Positions 18,237-26,265 of a stretch of DNA of 64,000 nucleotides are shown here, piece after piece. Within the stretch, counting starts at the first letter, position 1; every line of letters starts with the position of its first letter. The position numbers were made by a program, and so were the translations under genes. This DNA comes from Salimicrobium album (GTDB taxonomy: Bacteria; Bacillota; Bacilli; Bacillales; Halobacillaceae). Under the pieces are notes generated by a model. It made no database searches. It saw nothing but the letters and a program-made list of their open reading frames with translations, and was not told the origin of the DNA. The stretch covers positions 124,001 through 188,000 of the forward strand of contig NZ_FNOS01000004.1 of NCBI RefSeq assembly GCF_900107115.1, read 5' to 3'.

Positions 18237-18277
18237 TGCACGAATACCGGCATGGGAATACCGCGGGCACGTCGTTA

Positions 18278-19267
18278 TCAGCCGGGTGGCTCTTGTGCCT
18301 CGGGTTCCTCCGGGAGTTCAAGGTGGTTGCGCAGCCGGTCTTTCGTTTTTTCAAGACTTTCTTCGTCCGTCATGAAGTACCACGCACCGTTACTGGCGTA
18401 CCCGCCTTCTCCGTCCAGCTGCATCGTTTTGAAATCGAATCCGTCTTCCTTGAGAAAGTAGTCTTTGAACGCAATCATCTGATCGAACGTCATGTTGGTC
18501 GTCAGGTCTTCCCCGACCGCATCGATGATATTGTCGTAGTTTCTGAAAGAGCTGAACGAATTCATTTCTCTCGCAATCGCTTTGATCAGTTCCATCTGTC
18601 TCTGTCCCCGGGCGAGGTCACTGTCGAGCTTTCTCGTACGGGCCAGCGCCAGCGCTTCTTCCCCGTTAAGCAGCTGTCTTCCTTCCTCAAGTTCGATAGC
18701 GCCGTCCTTTCCTTCGGAGTTCTGCTCCTCGAGATCGTAAGGAACTTCGTATTTGATTCCGCCGACGGCGTTCACTACTTCTATAAAAGCGCTGAAATTG
18801 AACCGGGCGTAATAGTCGACCGGGATATCGAGAAGACCTTCGACCGTTTCCACCGTGGAGTCGATTCCGCCGTAAGCGTGCGCGTGGGTAATTTTATCTT
18901 TGCGGTCCACTTCCGGGATGTAGGTATAGGTGTCTCTCGGGATACTGAGAAGTCGTACGGATTTTTCGTCGTTGTTGAAGGTCGCGAGAATGAGGGCGTC
19001 GGAGAGGCTGCTCCGGTCCTCGTTCTTCTCAAGCCGGGCTGCACTAGCATCGACTCCGACGAACAGGACGGAGAGATTGTCTTCTCCGGGGGTGACGGCG
19101 GTGGTCCGTTTGTCCGACTTGCCGCCGCGTCCGAGTTCTTCGTGGGAATCCTCCGCAGACTCACGGACTTTATCCGTCAGGTAAGCGCCGTACCCCGCTG
19201 CGGCTCCGATGGCCAGCAGCAGGACTGCCGCGAGGATCCAGAGGGTCGGTTTCAACCATGTTTTCAT
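18278..19267 (-). CDS. LytR-CpsA-Psr (LCP) family wall-polymer ligase
   Basis: I chose the ATG with first base 19267 (GAAGGAGT 6 bp upstream), giving 329 aa. It has an N-terminal membrane anchor (about 4-27) and an extracytoplasmic LCP domain with LSVLFVGVDA, LLSIPRDTYTYIP, KITHAHAYGG and the arginine-rich TRKLDSDLARGQRQ. LCP enzymes attach teichoic acid or similar polymers to peptidoglycan. It is 4 bp behind yvyE in the same operon and faces tagO. The B. subtilis counterpart at this place is TagV (YvhJ). Confidence 0.88.
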   Translation of the reverse strand: MKTWLKPTLWILAAVLLLAIGAAAGYGAYLTDKVRESAEDSHEELGRGGKSDKRTTAVTPGEDNLSVLFVGVDASAARLEKNEDRSSLSDALILATFNNDEKSVRLLSIPRDTYTYIPEVDRKDKITHAHAYGGIDSTVETVEGLLDIPVDYYARFNFSAFIEVVNAVGGIKYEVPYDLEEQNSEGKDGAIELEEGRQLLNGEEALALARTRKLDSDLARGQRQMELIKAIAREMNSFSSFRNYDNIIDAVGEDLTTNMTFDQMIAFKDYFLKEDGFDFKTMQLDGEGGYASNGAWYFMTDEESLEKTKDRLRNHLELPEEPEAQEPPG

Positions 19268-19271
19268 ATAG

Positions 19272-19925
19272 TTACTCCTTCGATCCGTCATTAGAGAGTA
19301 CGGACTCCATGTAGGAAAGTTCGCCCTCTGCTACTGTGGCCTGGGCGTTCGTGACGTCCGCTGTCCACTGGTGGAATTCTTCCTCTTTTCCATGAGGGGC
19401 ATACAGTACGAGTTCCGCTTTTTCCATATAGTTGATGGTTTTCAAAGGATAGTCCGACTGTCGCACCTGGTTCTCCATCTTCCCGAGGAGAGAGTAGTCG
19501 ATGGTGACGTGCATCTCCCTCATCAGCCGGCGTTCCACGATGCCCGTTTCCTCGATCGCTTCCGAAACGGCACCGGAGTATGCGCGGATGAGGCCGCCGG
19601 CTCCGAGTTTTATCCCTCCGAAATACCGGGTGACGACGGTCGCCGTATCTTTCAATCCCCGTTTTTTCAACACTTCAAGCATCGGGACGCCGGCTGTACC
19701 ACTCGGCTCTCCATCGTCGTTCGCTTTCTGGAGGAGGTCGTGCTCGCCGATCATGTAGGCGGAACAGTTGTGCGTTGCGTCCTTATGCTTCTTTTTGATT
19801 TCCGAAATGAACTGCTGTGCTTCCTCTTCCGTTTCGCACCTGCGTATATGGGCGATAAAACGGGACTTCTGGATAACTAGTTCTTTTTCTCCTTCATAAT
19901 TTACCGTATAATAAGTATTTAACAT
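19272..19925 (-). CDS. yvyE: YigZ/IMPACT-family protein
   Basis: I chose the ATG with first base 19925, giving 217 aa, the B. subtilis YvyE length, with AGGAGG about 12 bp upstream. Longer in-frame starts run into the divergent degS. The IMPACT signature is clear: ATHNCSAYMIG, then NDDGEPSGTAGVPML and VTRYFGGIKLGAGGLIRAY. Its cellular role is not settled; the fold resembles translation-factor domains. It is divergent from degS and coupled to the LCP gene. Confidence 0.92.
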   Translation of the reverse strand: MLNTYYTVNYEGEKELVIQKSRFIAHIRRCETEEEAQQFISEIKKKHKDATHNCSAYMIGEHDLLQKANDDGEPSGTAGVPMLEVLKKRGLKDTATVVTRYFGGIKLGAGGLIRAYSGAVSEAIEETGIVERRLMREMHVTIDYSLLGKMENQVRQSDYPLKTINYMEKAELVLYAPHGKEEEFHQWTADVTNAQATVAEGELSYMESVLSNDGSKE

Positions 19926-20072
19926 ATCGATGTCTGCCTCCTGGGTTTTCATTATATACAGGAACAGCCATATCAGCAAATGACGGAAATAGATAAGGAA
20001 TGACTTTTCACCCCCATAGAAGGACGTAGGCAGAACGAATGATATGAACAGGCATGGATGGAGGTCGTTTGA

Positions 20073-21218
20073 ATGACAGACGTTTCGCCCGCTGAAAAGT
20101 CTCTGGATTCGATCATACAGGAAATGGTCGATCACGTTTCGATCAGTAAAGATGAAGTGTTCACCATCAGCGAGAAATCCCGGAAAGAACATGAAAGTCT
20201 GGAAGAGGAGCTCGTTGACCTGAAAGCCCGCATTTCCTCCTTCATCGAAGAAGAGGAAAAGCTTGAGGAGAAAGTGAAAGGATCAAGGAAGAGGCTCGCC
20301 CGGATGAGTAAACAGTTCAATGACTACTCCGAAGCGGAAATACGGGAAATGTACGAAGAGACACACCGGCTGCAGACGGAGCTCACTGTGACGGGCGAGA
20401 AAGAGAAGCAGCTGAGGGAGCGGAGAGATGATATTGAACGTCGGCTCCGGGACCTGGGGGAAACGATCGAGAAAGCGGAGAATCTCGCCGGAAAAATATC
20501 GGTCGTCCTCAATTATCTGAACGAAGATTTCCGTGAAGTGAGCGAAGTGCTGCAGGATGCCAGGCAGAAGCAGGAGTTCGGACTCAGAATCATCGAAGCG
20601 CAGGAGGAAGAACGCCGCCGTCTTTCCCGGGAAATACATGACGGACCGGCACAAATGCTTGCCAACGTCCTGCTCCGGTCCGACCTCGTGGAGCGCACGT
20701 TCCGGGAGCGTTCTCCGGAGGAGGCTATTCTGGAGATGCGCAGCGTGAAGAAAATGGTGCGCTCGTCCCTTTATGAAGTGCGCCGCATCATCTATGACCT
20801 CCGTCCTATGGCACTCGATGATCTCGGAATCCTGCCGGCCCTCCGGAAGTATTTGTCGACAGCTGCCGATTATCACGGACTGGCCATACGTTTCCAGCCT
20901 TTCGGCAAAGAGCGGAGACTCGATCCGCAGTATGAAGTCGCCATGTTCCGTCTCATCCAGGAAGCGCTGCAGAATGCGGTGAAGCATGCAGGGGCGAGCC
21001 GGGTGGACGTGAAAGTCGAACTCACCTGGCGCACGATTATGATCATCGTGGAAGATGACGGCAGCGGTTTCGACGTGGAAGAGAAGAAGCAGACTTCCTT
21101 CGGGCTGATGGGTATGAGTGAACGAATCGATATGCTGGACGGCGAGCTTAACATCACCTCTGTCCCGGATGCCGGAACGAAAGTAACGATTAAATTACCG
21201 ATAAAGAAAGATATATAG
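20073..21218 (+). CDS. degS: Sensor histidine kinase DegS
   Basis: This 381-aa protein has no membrane helix, as expected for cytoplasmic DegS. Residues about 15-170 form a long coiled coil with a DegS-type sensor region. The phosphoacceptor is H189 in LSREIHDGPAQMLAN (HisKA_3), and the ATPase domain shows RLIQEALQNAVKHAGAS and EDDGSGFDV. It phosphorylates DegU, whose gene follows 75 bp downstream. DegS-DegU controls exoenzymes, competence, motility and biofilm in Bacillus; here this is inferred from orthology. Confidence 0.95.
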   Translation: MTDVSPAEKSLDSIIQEMVDHVSISKDEVFTISEKSRKEHESLEEELVDLKARISSFIEEEEKLEEKVKGSRKRLARMSKQFNDYSEAEIREMYEETHRLQTELTVTGEKEKQLRERRDDIERRLRDLGETIEKAENLAGKISVVLNYLNEDFREVSEVLQDARQKQEFGLRIIEAQEEERRRLSREIHDGPAQMLANVLLRSDLVERTFRERSPEEAILEMRSVKKMVRSSLYEVRRIIYDLRPMALDDLGILPALRKYLSTAADYHGLAIRFQPFGKERRLDPQYEVAMFRLIQEALQNAVKHAGASRVDVKVELTWRTIMIIVEDDGSGFDVEEKKQTSFGLMGMSERIDMLDGELNITSVPDAGTKVTIKLPIKKDI

Positions 21219-21293
21219 CATAAAATTTTCAAAAAAGGGAATATAATTCTTAAAAAGTGATTACCAAGTACGAAGAGCACAGGAGGAAAACAG

Positions 21294-21971
21294 ATGTCTA
21301 CAAAAATTTTACTGGTTGATGACCACAAATTGTTCAGGGAAGGTGTCCGGCGTATCCTCGAATTCGAAGAAGACTTCGAGGTGGTCGGAGAAGGGGACGA
21401 CGGCACGGTGGCGATCGATCTTATTACGGAACATCAGCCGGATGTTGTACTGATGGACATCAATATGCCGAAAAGAAACGGAATCGAAACGACGGCGGAG
21501 GTGACGGAGCGTTTTCCGGAACTGAAAGTCATCATCCTTTCCATACATGACGATGAGAACTACGTGACGCACGCACTGAAAACAGGAGCTCAGGGGTACC
21601 TGCTTAAGGAGATGGATTCGGAATCTCTGATCGAAGCGATCCGGGTCGTGTCGGGAGGCGGATCTTACCTCCACCCGAAAATCACCCACAATCTTGTGAA
21701 AGAGTACCGCCGGCTTTCCGACGGGACGAGTGATTTCGCCTATAAAGCCGTCGAGTACCGTAAACCTCTGCACCTTCTGACCCGCAGGGAATGTGAGGTA
21801 CTGCAGCTGCTCGCCGACGGGAACTCGAACAAAGGCGTGGCGGAATCCCTTTATATCAGTGAGAAGACAGTGAAGAACCACGTTTCGAACATATTGACGA
21901 AGATGAACGTAAATGACCGGACGCAGGCGGTTGTTACCGCCATCAAGAACGGCTGGGTGGAAGTTTTATAG
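21294..21971 (+). CDS. degU: Response regulator DegU
   Basis: This 225-aa NarL-family regulator has a receiver domain at about 1-120 with the phosphorylation site D55 (VVLMDINMP) and the acidic pair D9-D10. The C-terminal LuxR-type helix-turn-helix is at about 160-222 ([32 protein letters not shown]). GGAGGAAAACAG precedes the ATG. It is directly behind degS, and a terminator lies 53 bp after the stop. Confidence 0.96.
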   Translation: MSTKILLVDDHKLFREGVRRILEFEEDFEVVGEGDDGTVAIDLITEHQPDVVLMDINMPKRNGIETTAEVTERFPELKVIILSIHDDENYVTHALKTGAQGYLLKEMDSESLIEAIRVVSGGGSYLHPKITHNLVKEYRRLSDGTSDFAYKAVEYRKPLHLLTRRECEVLQLLADGNSNKGVAESLYISEKTVKNHVSNILTKMNVNDRTQAVVTAIKNGWVEVL

Positions 21972-22023
21972 TCATATATCTCTGACAGCCGCATATGTAC
22001 CGGAGTTTTTATGAAAAGCAGAA

Positions 22024-22051
22024 GGGCGGACCCGGTTCCGTCCTTTTTTTG
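22024..22051 (+). terminator. Intrinsic terminator after degU
   Basis: AGGGCGGA pairs with TCCGTCCT (one G-T pair) around a 6-nt loop, with seven T residues. Confidence 0.8.
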
Positions 22052-22147
22052 TATGTGAAAAGAAGTTCGCGAATGTCGGAATTAAAGCTGAAATCCGTCC
22101 CGAAGTACGGTAGAATGAACGTAAGGTATTCAGGAAAGGGAGATTCA

Positions 22148-22990
22148 ATGAAAACTGCGGTTCTCACTGACAGCACAGCTTACATATCAGCACAAATGAG
22201 AGAAGAATCCGATATTCATATGGTACCTCTGAACGTCATTTTCGGAGAAGAAGCGTATCGTGAGGAAATCGACCTTACGGCGGATGAGTTCTATTCGAAA
22301 GTGAAAGAGGCGAAAGAATTGCCGAAAACCTCCCAGCCTTCCGTCGGGACGATACTCGAGAAGCTGGAGGAACTGAAGGAAGAGTATGATGAAGTCGTCG
22401 CCATTACGCTTTCAAGCGGAATCAGCGGGACTTACCAGTCCATGCGTTCGGCAGGGGAGATGGCTGAAGGAATCGAACTTCACCTGTTCGATTCGGAAAT
22501 AAGCTGCCTCATGCAGGGATATTATGCGCTTGAAGCGGCAAAACTCGCAGCGGGCGGGGAGGATGCAGAGAAAATAATAGCCCGCCTGGAAGAGATGAAG
22601 GAAACGATGCGTGCGTATTTCATCGTAGACGACCTTAATCACCTGGCCCGCGGCGGGAGGCTGCACGGCTCCCAGGCATTCATCGGCAGCATGCTGCAGG
22701 TGAAACCGATTCTGCACTTCGTCGATACGAAGATCGTCCCGTTCGAAAAGATCCGTACGTATAAAAAAGCACGGAAACGTACGCTCACGCTTTTTGACGA
22801 AGATGCTTCCGGCGGAGAGAAAATCCGTGCGGCCGTCATCCATGCCAACCGTCCGGAGGAAGCGGAGCTGTGGAAAGAGGAGATCGAGAAACAGTATCCC
22901 AACGTCGCGGTGTCCGTCAGTTATTTCGGCCCGGTCATCGGCACCCACCTCGGAGAAGGAGCTCTCGGCCTCGGCTGGTATAAAGAATAA
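22148..22990 (+). CDS. degV: DegV-family fatty-acid-binding protein
   Basis: I chose the ATG at 22148 because AAAGGGAG lies just before it and MKTAVLTDSTAYIS is the standard DegV start. The protein is then 280 aa, close to B. subtilis YviA. The motif PKTSQPSVG and the conserved ITLSSGISGTYQS are visible. Such proteins bind fatty acids (FakB type) for phosphorylation by FakA; which acid is unknown. It is flanked by terminators, so probably monocistronic. Confidence 0.92.
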   Translation: MKTAVLTDSTAYISAQMREESDIHMVPLNVIFGEEAYREEIDLTADEFYSKVKEAKELPKTSQPSVGTILEKLEELKEEYDEVVAITLSSGISGTYQSMRSAGEMAEGIELHLFDSEISCLMQGYYALEAAKLAAGGEDAEKIIARLEEMKETMRAYFIVDDLNHLARGGRLHGSQAFIGSMLQVKPILHFVDTKIVPFEKIRTYKKARKRTLTLFDEDASGGEKIRAAVIHANRPEEAELWKEEIEKQYPNVAVSVSYFGPVIGTHLGEGALGLGWYKE

Positions 22991-23023
22991 CCGTATTTAT
23001 AAAACGACATAAACGATTGTTTC

Positions 23024-23051
23024 AGCGCCTTTCCCCCGAAGGCGCTTTTTT
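23024..23051 (+). terminator. Intrinsic terminator after degV
   Basis: AGCGCCTT pairs perfectly with AAGGCGCT around a CCCCCG-type loop, followed by TTTTTT. Confidence 0.92.
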
Positions 23052-23084
23052 ACTACCGTTACGTACAAACAAAGGGGGATTTAC

Positions 23085-24311
23085 ATGTTCAGCGGCCAAT
23101 GGCTCCTAAAACAGGAACTACCGGATTATATCGATCCGTCCACACTCCCGGCTCACCCGGGTATTATCCGCAGGCAGTGCCAGCGCTGCGGTAATAAAGC
23201 ACGGTACAAGTTTGCGCGTTTCCCGCATGCGGCGTGCGGGAAGAAGTGCCTCTATTGCCGCAACTGCATCCTGATGGGACGTGTTGCGTCCTGCGAAGTC
23301 CTGTACGAAATGCCTTCCTCGGTGCAGCTGCCGATTCCGGATACTCTGAAGTGGGAAGGGGCCCTCACCCGTCACCAGCAGCATGCGGCAGACGAAATAA
23401 AGAATACTGTCATAAGAAGAGGGCAGCTGCTCGTCCACGCCGTCTGCGGCGCCGGAAAAACCGAAATGATCTTCCCCGGCATCGAAGCGGCACTCGCCCG
23501 GGGAGAGCGGGTATGTATCGCCACACCGCGGGCTGACGTCGTTCGGGAGCTGTACCCCCGCCTCCGGCAAGCGTTCCCCGGCGTACCGGCCGCCGCTTTA
23601 TATGGCGGCCACTCCGCTCAGGTCACCTACACTCCTGTCGTTTTAAGTACGACCCATCAGCTCTATCGTTACAAACAGGCTTTCGACGTCCTTTTCATCG
23701 ATGAAGTGGACGCTTTCCCCTACCACAACGACCCTTCCCTCCAACGGGCTGCCCGGGAGGCAGCGAAACCGGATGCCGCTATCATTCACCTGACAGCGAC
23801 GCCGGGGAGAAAACAGAAAAATATTCCGAAAGTATTCGTGCCGGTACGCTACCACGGGCACCCGCTGCCGGTACCCATGTTCCACTTATTTCCCCGCATC
23901 CGAAAGAAACTTCCGCACATCGAAGCAGGAGACCGTCAGCTGCTTATATTCGCTCCCACGATTTCAAGGGCCGAGGAAATCGCGGCTGAACTCTGTGTTC
24001 CTCACGTCCACTCGGACACACCGGAACGCGAAGAGGTGATCGACGCCTTCCGTAACTGTAAGATCCACACACTTGTGACGACGACGATTCTCGAACGCGG
24101 CGTGACTTTTCCGTCGGTGGACGTGTACGTCATCGATGCCGGTCATGACGTGTTCGACGAAGCGGCTCTCGTACAGATTGCGGGGCGTGCGGGCAGAAGC
24201 TCCGATGACCCGGACGGAGACGTGCGCTTTTATATGGAAGGGAAGACCGATGCTGTTATAGCAGCACGGGATGCGATTAAAAAGATGAATAAAAGGGGAT
24301 ACAATACATGA
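23085..24311 (+). CDS. comFA: Competence DNA-translocating ATPase ComFA
   Basis: This 408-aa DEAD-like helicase drives DNA uptake at the inner membrane. An N-terminal zinc module carries C32/C35 and C58/C61 (CQRC, CRNC). Walker A is AVCGAGKTE (K125), the Walker B box is DEVD 206-209, and late helicase motifs include TTTILERGVTFPSVDVYVID and QIAGRAGRS. AAAGGGGG precedes the ATG. comFC overlaps it by 4 bp. No ComK box was recognised in the short upstream region. comFB, present in B. subtilis between these two, is absent. Confidence 0.95.
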   Translation: MFSGQWLLKQELPDYIDPSTLPAHPGIIRRQCQRCGNKARYKFARFPHAACGKKCLYCRNCILMGRVASCEVLYEMPSSVQLPIPDTLKWEGALTRHQQHAADEIKNTVIRRGQLLVHAVCGAGKTEMIFPGIEAALARGERVCIATPRADVVRELYPRLRQAFPGVPAAALYGGHSAQVTYTPVVLSTTHQLYRYKQAFDVLFIDEVDAFPYHNDPSLQRAAREAAKPDAAIIHLTATPGRKQKNIPKVFVPVRYHGHPLPVPMFHLFPRIRKKLPHIEAGDRQLLIFAPTISRAEEIAAELCVPHVHSDTPEREEVIDAFRNCKIHTLVTTTILERGVTFPSVDVYVIDAGHDVFDEAALVQIAGRAGRSSDDPDGDVRFYMEGKTDAVIAARDAIKKMNKRGYNT

Positions 24312-24940
24312 AGTGTGTCTACTGCTTTCAGCCGGTTCATCCGAAAACGGACTGGCGAAATGCTTTCCTCCCCGGTCGGCCGTCACGTTTATGCGAGGAG
24401 TGTATGAACGGTTTTGAAGTCATCACGGAAGGGTGTCCGCGCTGCTGCAACCCGCGCTACAGCGAAACGTGTCCCGACTGCCGGCATGACTCTGCGCTCC
24501 TCTCGAACACCTCCCTTCTTTTCTACAACGATTTTGCGAAAGAGTGGATGGCCCGATTCAAATATCGCGGGGACTATGAGCTGATTGCTTCGATGTCCGT
24601 CTTCCTTCCTTACTTTGTGAGAGGGAAAGCTGTGCCGGTGCCGCTCAGTGATGTACGTGTCGAAGAACGGGGTTTCAATCAGGCAGAAGCGATCACCGAA
24701 CTTCTGATGAAGAGACCGCGGCCGTACCTGAAACGGTCCCACTCCGAAAAACAGGCGAAGAAATCGAAACAGGAACGGGAAAGAGGCGCCAATCCTTTTC
24801 TTCCCGTACAGCAAGTGCGGGGGAATCTGCTTTTGATCGATGATATCTATACGACGGGCACGACGATGAAGCAGGCGGCAGCCGTACTGAAAGAAAACGG
24901 AGCCGATTCCGTCCGGGGCTTAACGCTTTTCCATTCCTGA
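24308..24940 (+). CDS. comFC: Competence protein ComFC (phosphoribosyltransferase-like)
   Basis: This 210-aa protein has an N-terminal four-Cys zinc region (CVYC, CEEC, then CPRC and CPDC) and a C-terminal phosphoribosyltransferase fold with the PRPP loop LLIDDIYTTGTTM. The ATG overlaps the comFA stop (ATGA), so translation is coupled. ComFC is needed for transformation in naturally competent bacteria, acting with ComFA on incoming single-stranded DNA. Confidence 0.93.
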   Translation: MKCVYCFQPVHPKTDWRNAFLPGRPSRLCEECMNGFEVITEGCPRCCNPRYSETCPDCRHDSALLSNTSLLFYNDFAKEWMARFKYRGDYELIASMSVFLPYFVRGKAVPVPLSDVRVEERGFNQAEAITELLMKRPRPYLKRSHSEKQAKKSKQERERGANPFLPVQQVRGNLLLIDDIYTTGTTMKQAAAVLKENGADSVRGLTLFHS

Positions 24941-24946
24941 CGATAA
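24920..24946 (+). promoter_or_regulatory. Weak SigD-like promoter before yvyF
   Basis: TTAA, 15 bp, then GACGATAA (6 of 8 matches to GCCGATAT). The spacing equals that of the stronger SigD sites at flgM, hag and fliD, but the -10 is imperfect. Confidence 0.35.
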
Positions 24947-24976
24947 TAGAAGAAAGACGTACAGGGAGTGGAATAT

Positions 24977-25411
24977 ATGGCAGAACCGGCGAATTGTTCG
25001 CGATGCGGCGGACTTTTTATGAAACGAACGCATACGTTCTGTGAGACGTGCCGCAACCGCGAAGAGCTGGACTACCGCGCCGTTTACAAATTTCTGCGTG
25101 AGCGGGAAAACAGAGCAGCGACCGCCGATGTGATCGCGGAGGCCACAGGAGTTGAAGAAAAGCAGATCCGTAAGTTCGTAAAAGACAGGCGGCTGCACCC
25201 GATGAACTTCCCCGGTCTGTCGTACGCGTGCGAGCGGTGCGGGGGAGCGATCCGGCAGGGACGGCTGTGCGCCTCGTGCAGCAAGGAACTGAACGAGGCT
25301 CTTGCTAAGATCGACAGAAATGAAAAAGCACGCGAAAATCGGAACCACCGGGAAGAGGAGCCTGAGATCATCCGGAGTTCCTACTACTCGATAGATCGTA
25401 AAAAGCGGTGA
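24977..25411 (+). CDS. yvyF: Flagellar operon protein YvyF (zinc-ribbon)
   Basis: I chose the ATG at 24977 (AGGGAG 8 bp upstream), giving 144 aa; an in-frame GTG nine bases earlier is an alternative. Cys pairs C7/C10 and C22/C25 form an N-terminal zinc ribbon, and a second CERC...CASC set lies near residue 90. The middle resembles a small winged helix. This matches the TIGR03826 flagellar operon family found between comF and flgM in Bacillus; its function is not established. Confidence 0.85.
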   Translation: MAEPANCSRCGGLFMKRTHTFCETCRNREELDYRAVYKFLRERENRAATADVIAEATGVEEKQIRKFVKDRRLHPMNFPGLSYACERCGGAIRQGRLCASCSKELNEALAKIDRNEKARENRNHREEEPEIIRSSYYSIDRKKR

Positions 25412-25418
25412 TTTCCGC

Positions 25419-25445
25419 TTAACTTTCTCATGATTTTGCCGATAT
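25419..25445 (+). promoter_or_regulatory. SigD promoter of flgM
   Basis: TTAA (25419-25422), exactly 15 bp, then a perfect GCCGATAT (25438-25445). It lies 45 bp before the flgM start. SigD control of its own anti-sigma gene is the known B. subtilis arrangement. Confidence 0.85.
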
Positions 25446-25490
25446 AATAAAGAAGAAGGCTACGGAATGAACAGAAAAGAGGTGAGTCGG

Positions 25491-25754
25491 ATGAGAATCA
25501 ACGGAACGAATCAGACGAATTGGAACCCGTATCAAAAACAGGCGCAACAGCAGAAACAGGTGCAGGCGCAGCCGAATCAGGACAGGCTGGAAATCTCCGA
25601 TGCCGCCAAGTCGATGCAGGAGGCGGGGAAACTTCCGGAAGCCCGTAAGGAACGTCTTGAGGAACTGAAGCTGCAGGTGGAGAACGGTACGTACAAAGCG
25701 GACCCTTCTGTCATTGCCAGAAAAATGATCAATTTCTTCTCTGAAGGAGAATAA
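25491..25754 (+). CDS. flgM: Anti-sigma-D factor FlgM
   Basis: The ATG at 25491 follows AAAGAGGTG and gives 87 aa, the usual FlgM size. The N-terminal third is Gln-rich and probably disordered, and the C-terminal sigma-binding half carries RLEISDAAK, LEELKLQVENGTYK and the typical final IARKMINFF. FlgM holds SigD inactive until the hook is complete. flgN follows 14 bp later. Confidence 0.93.
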   Translation: MRINGTNQTNWNPYQKQAQQQKQVQAQPNQDRLEISDAAKSMQEAGKLPEARKERLEELKLQVENGTYKADPSVIARKMINFFSEGE

Positions 25755-25768
25755 AGGAGCCGTACGTT

Positions 25769-26248
25769 ATGATCGAACCGATAATATCCGACATGAAGCG
25801 TCTCGTAAAGCTGCACAGAAGTCTGCTTTACGTCTCGAAGGAAAAGACGGAGGCGCTGAAGGCGAACGATACGCCGAAGCTCCGGCAGCTGGACCTTGAG
25901 GAGAAGAAGCATATCCAGGCGGTTCAGAAAGTGGAAAAAGGGCGGCAGGAGCACGTAAACGACTGGTACGCCCGGCAGGGGACGGAAGATCAGCAGACGA
26001 TCAGCGATATGCTGACGCACCTGGAAGGGGAGGAACACGAGCAGCTGAATGAAGAGTATGAGGCGATGATCCTCGTACTGGCCGACCTTAAACATCAGGA
26101 GCGGCTGAACGGGGAACTGACGAAACAGTCGCTGCAGTTCATCAATCTCTCACTCGACCTTCTTAAGCCCGAACTCGCGAATCTGAATTACGGCAGCGAA
26201 GAGAAACCGGCGCACTCGAACAGGTCCATCTTCGATTCGAAGGCGTAA
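25769..26248 (+). CDS. flgN: Flagellar export chaperone FlgN
   Basis: This 159-aa, mostly helical and strongly charged protein has two long coiled-coil-like stretches (about 20-60 and 85-130), as expected for the FlgN family that escorts the hook-junction proteins FlgK and FlgL. AAAGGAG precedes the ATG. Its place between flgM and flgK is diagnostic; sequence alone would be weak. Confidence 0.85.
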   Translation: MIEPIISDMKRLVKLHRSLLYVSKEKTEALKANDTPKLRQLDLEEKKHIQAVQKVEKGRQEHVNDWYARQGTEDQQTISDMLTHLEGEEHEQLNEEYEAMILVLADLKHQERLNGELTKQSLQFINLSLDLLKPELANLNYGSEEKPAHSNRSIFDSKA

Positions 26249-26265
26249 GGAAAAGAGGAATAACT

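Noticed and set aside
18236-19294. 352-codon plus-strand frame opposite the LCP gene
   Set aside because: The minus strand encodes a complete LCP protein with signal anchor and ribosome-binding site; the plus frame has neither.
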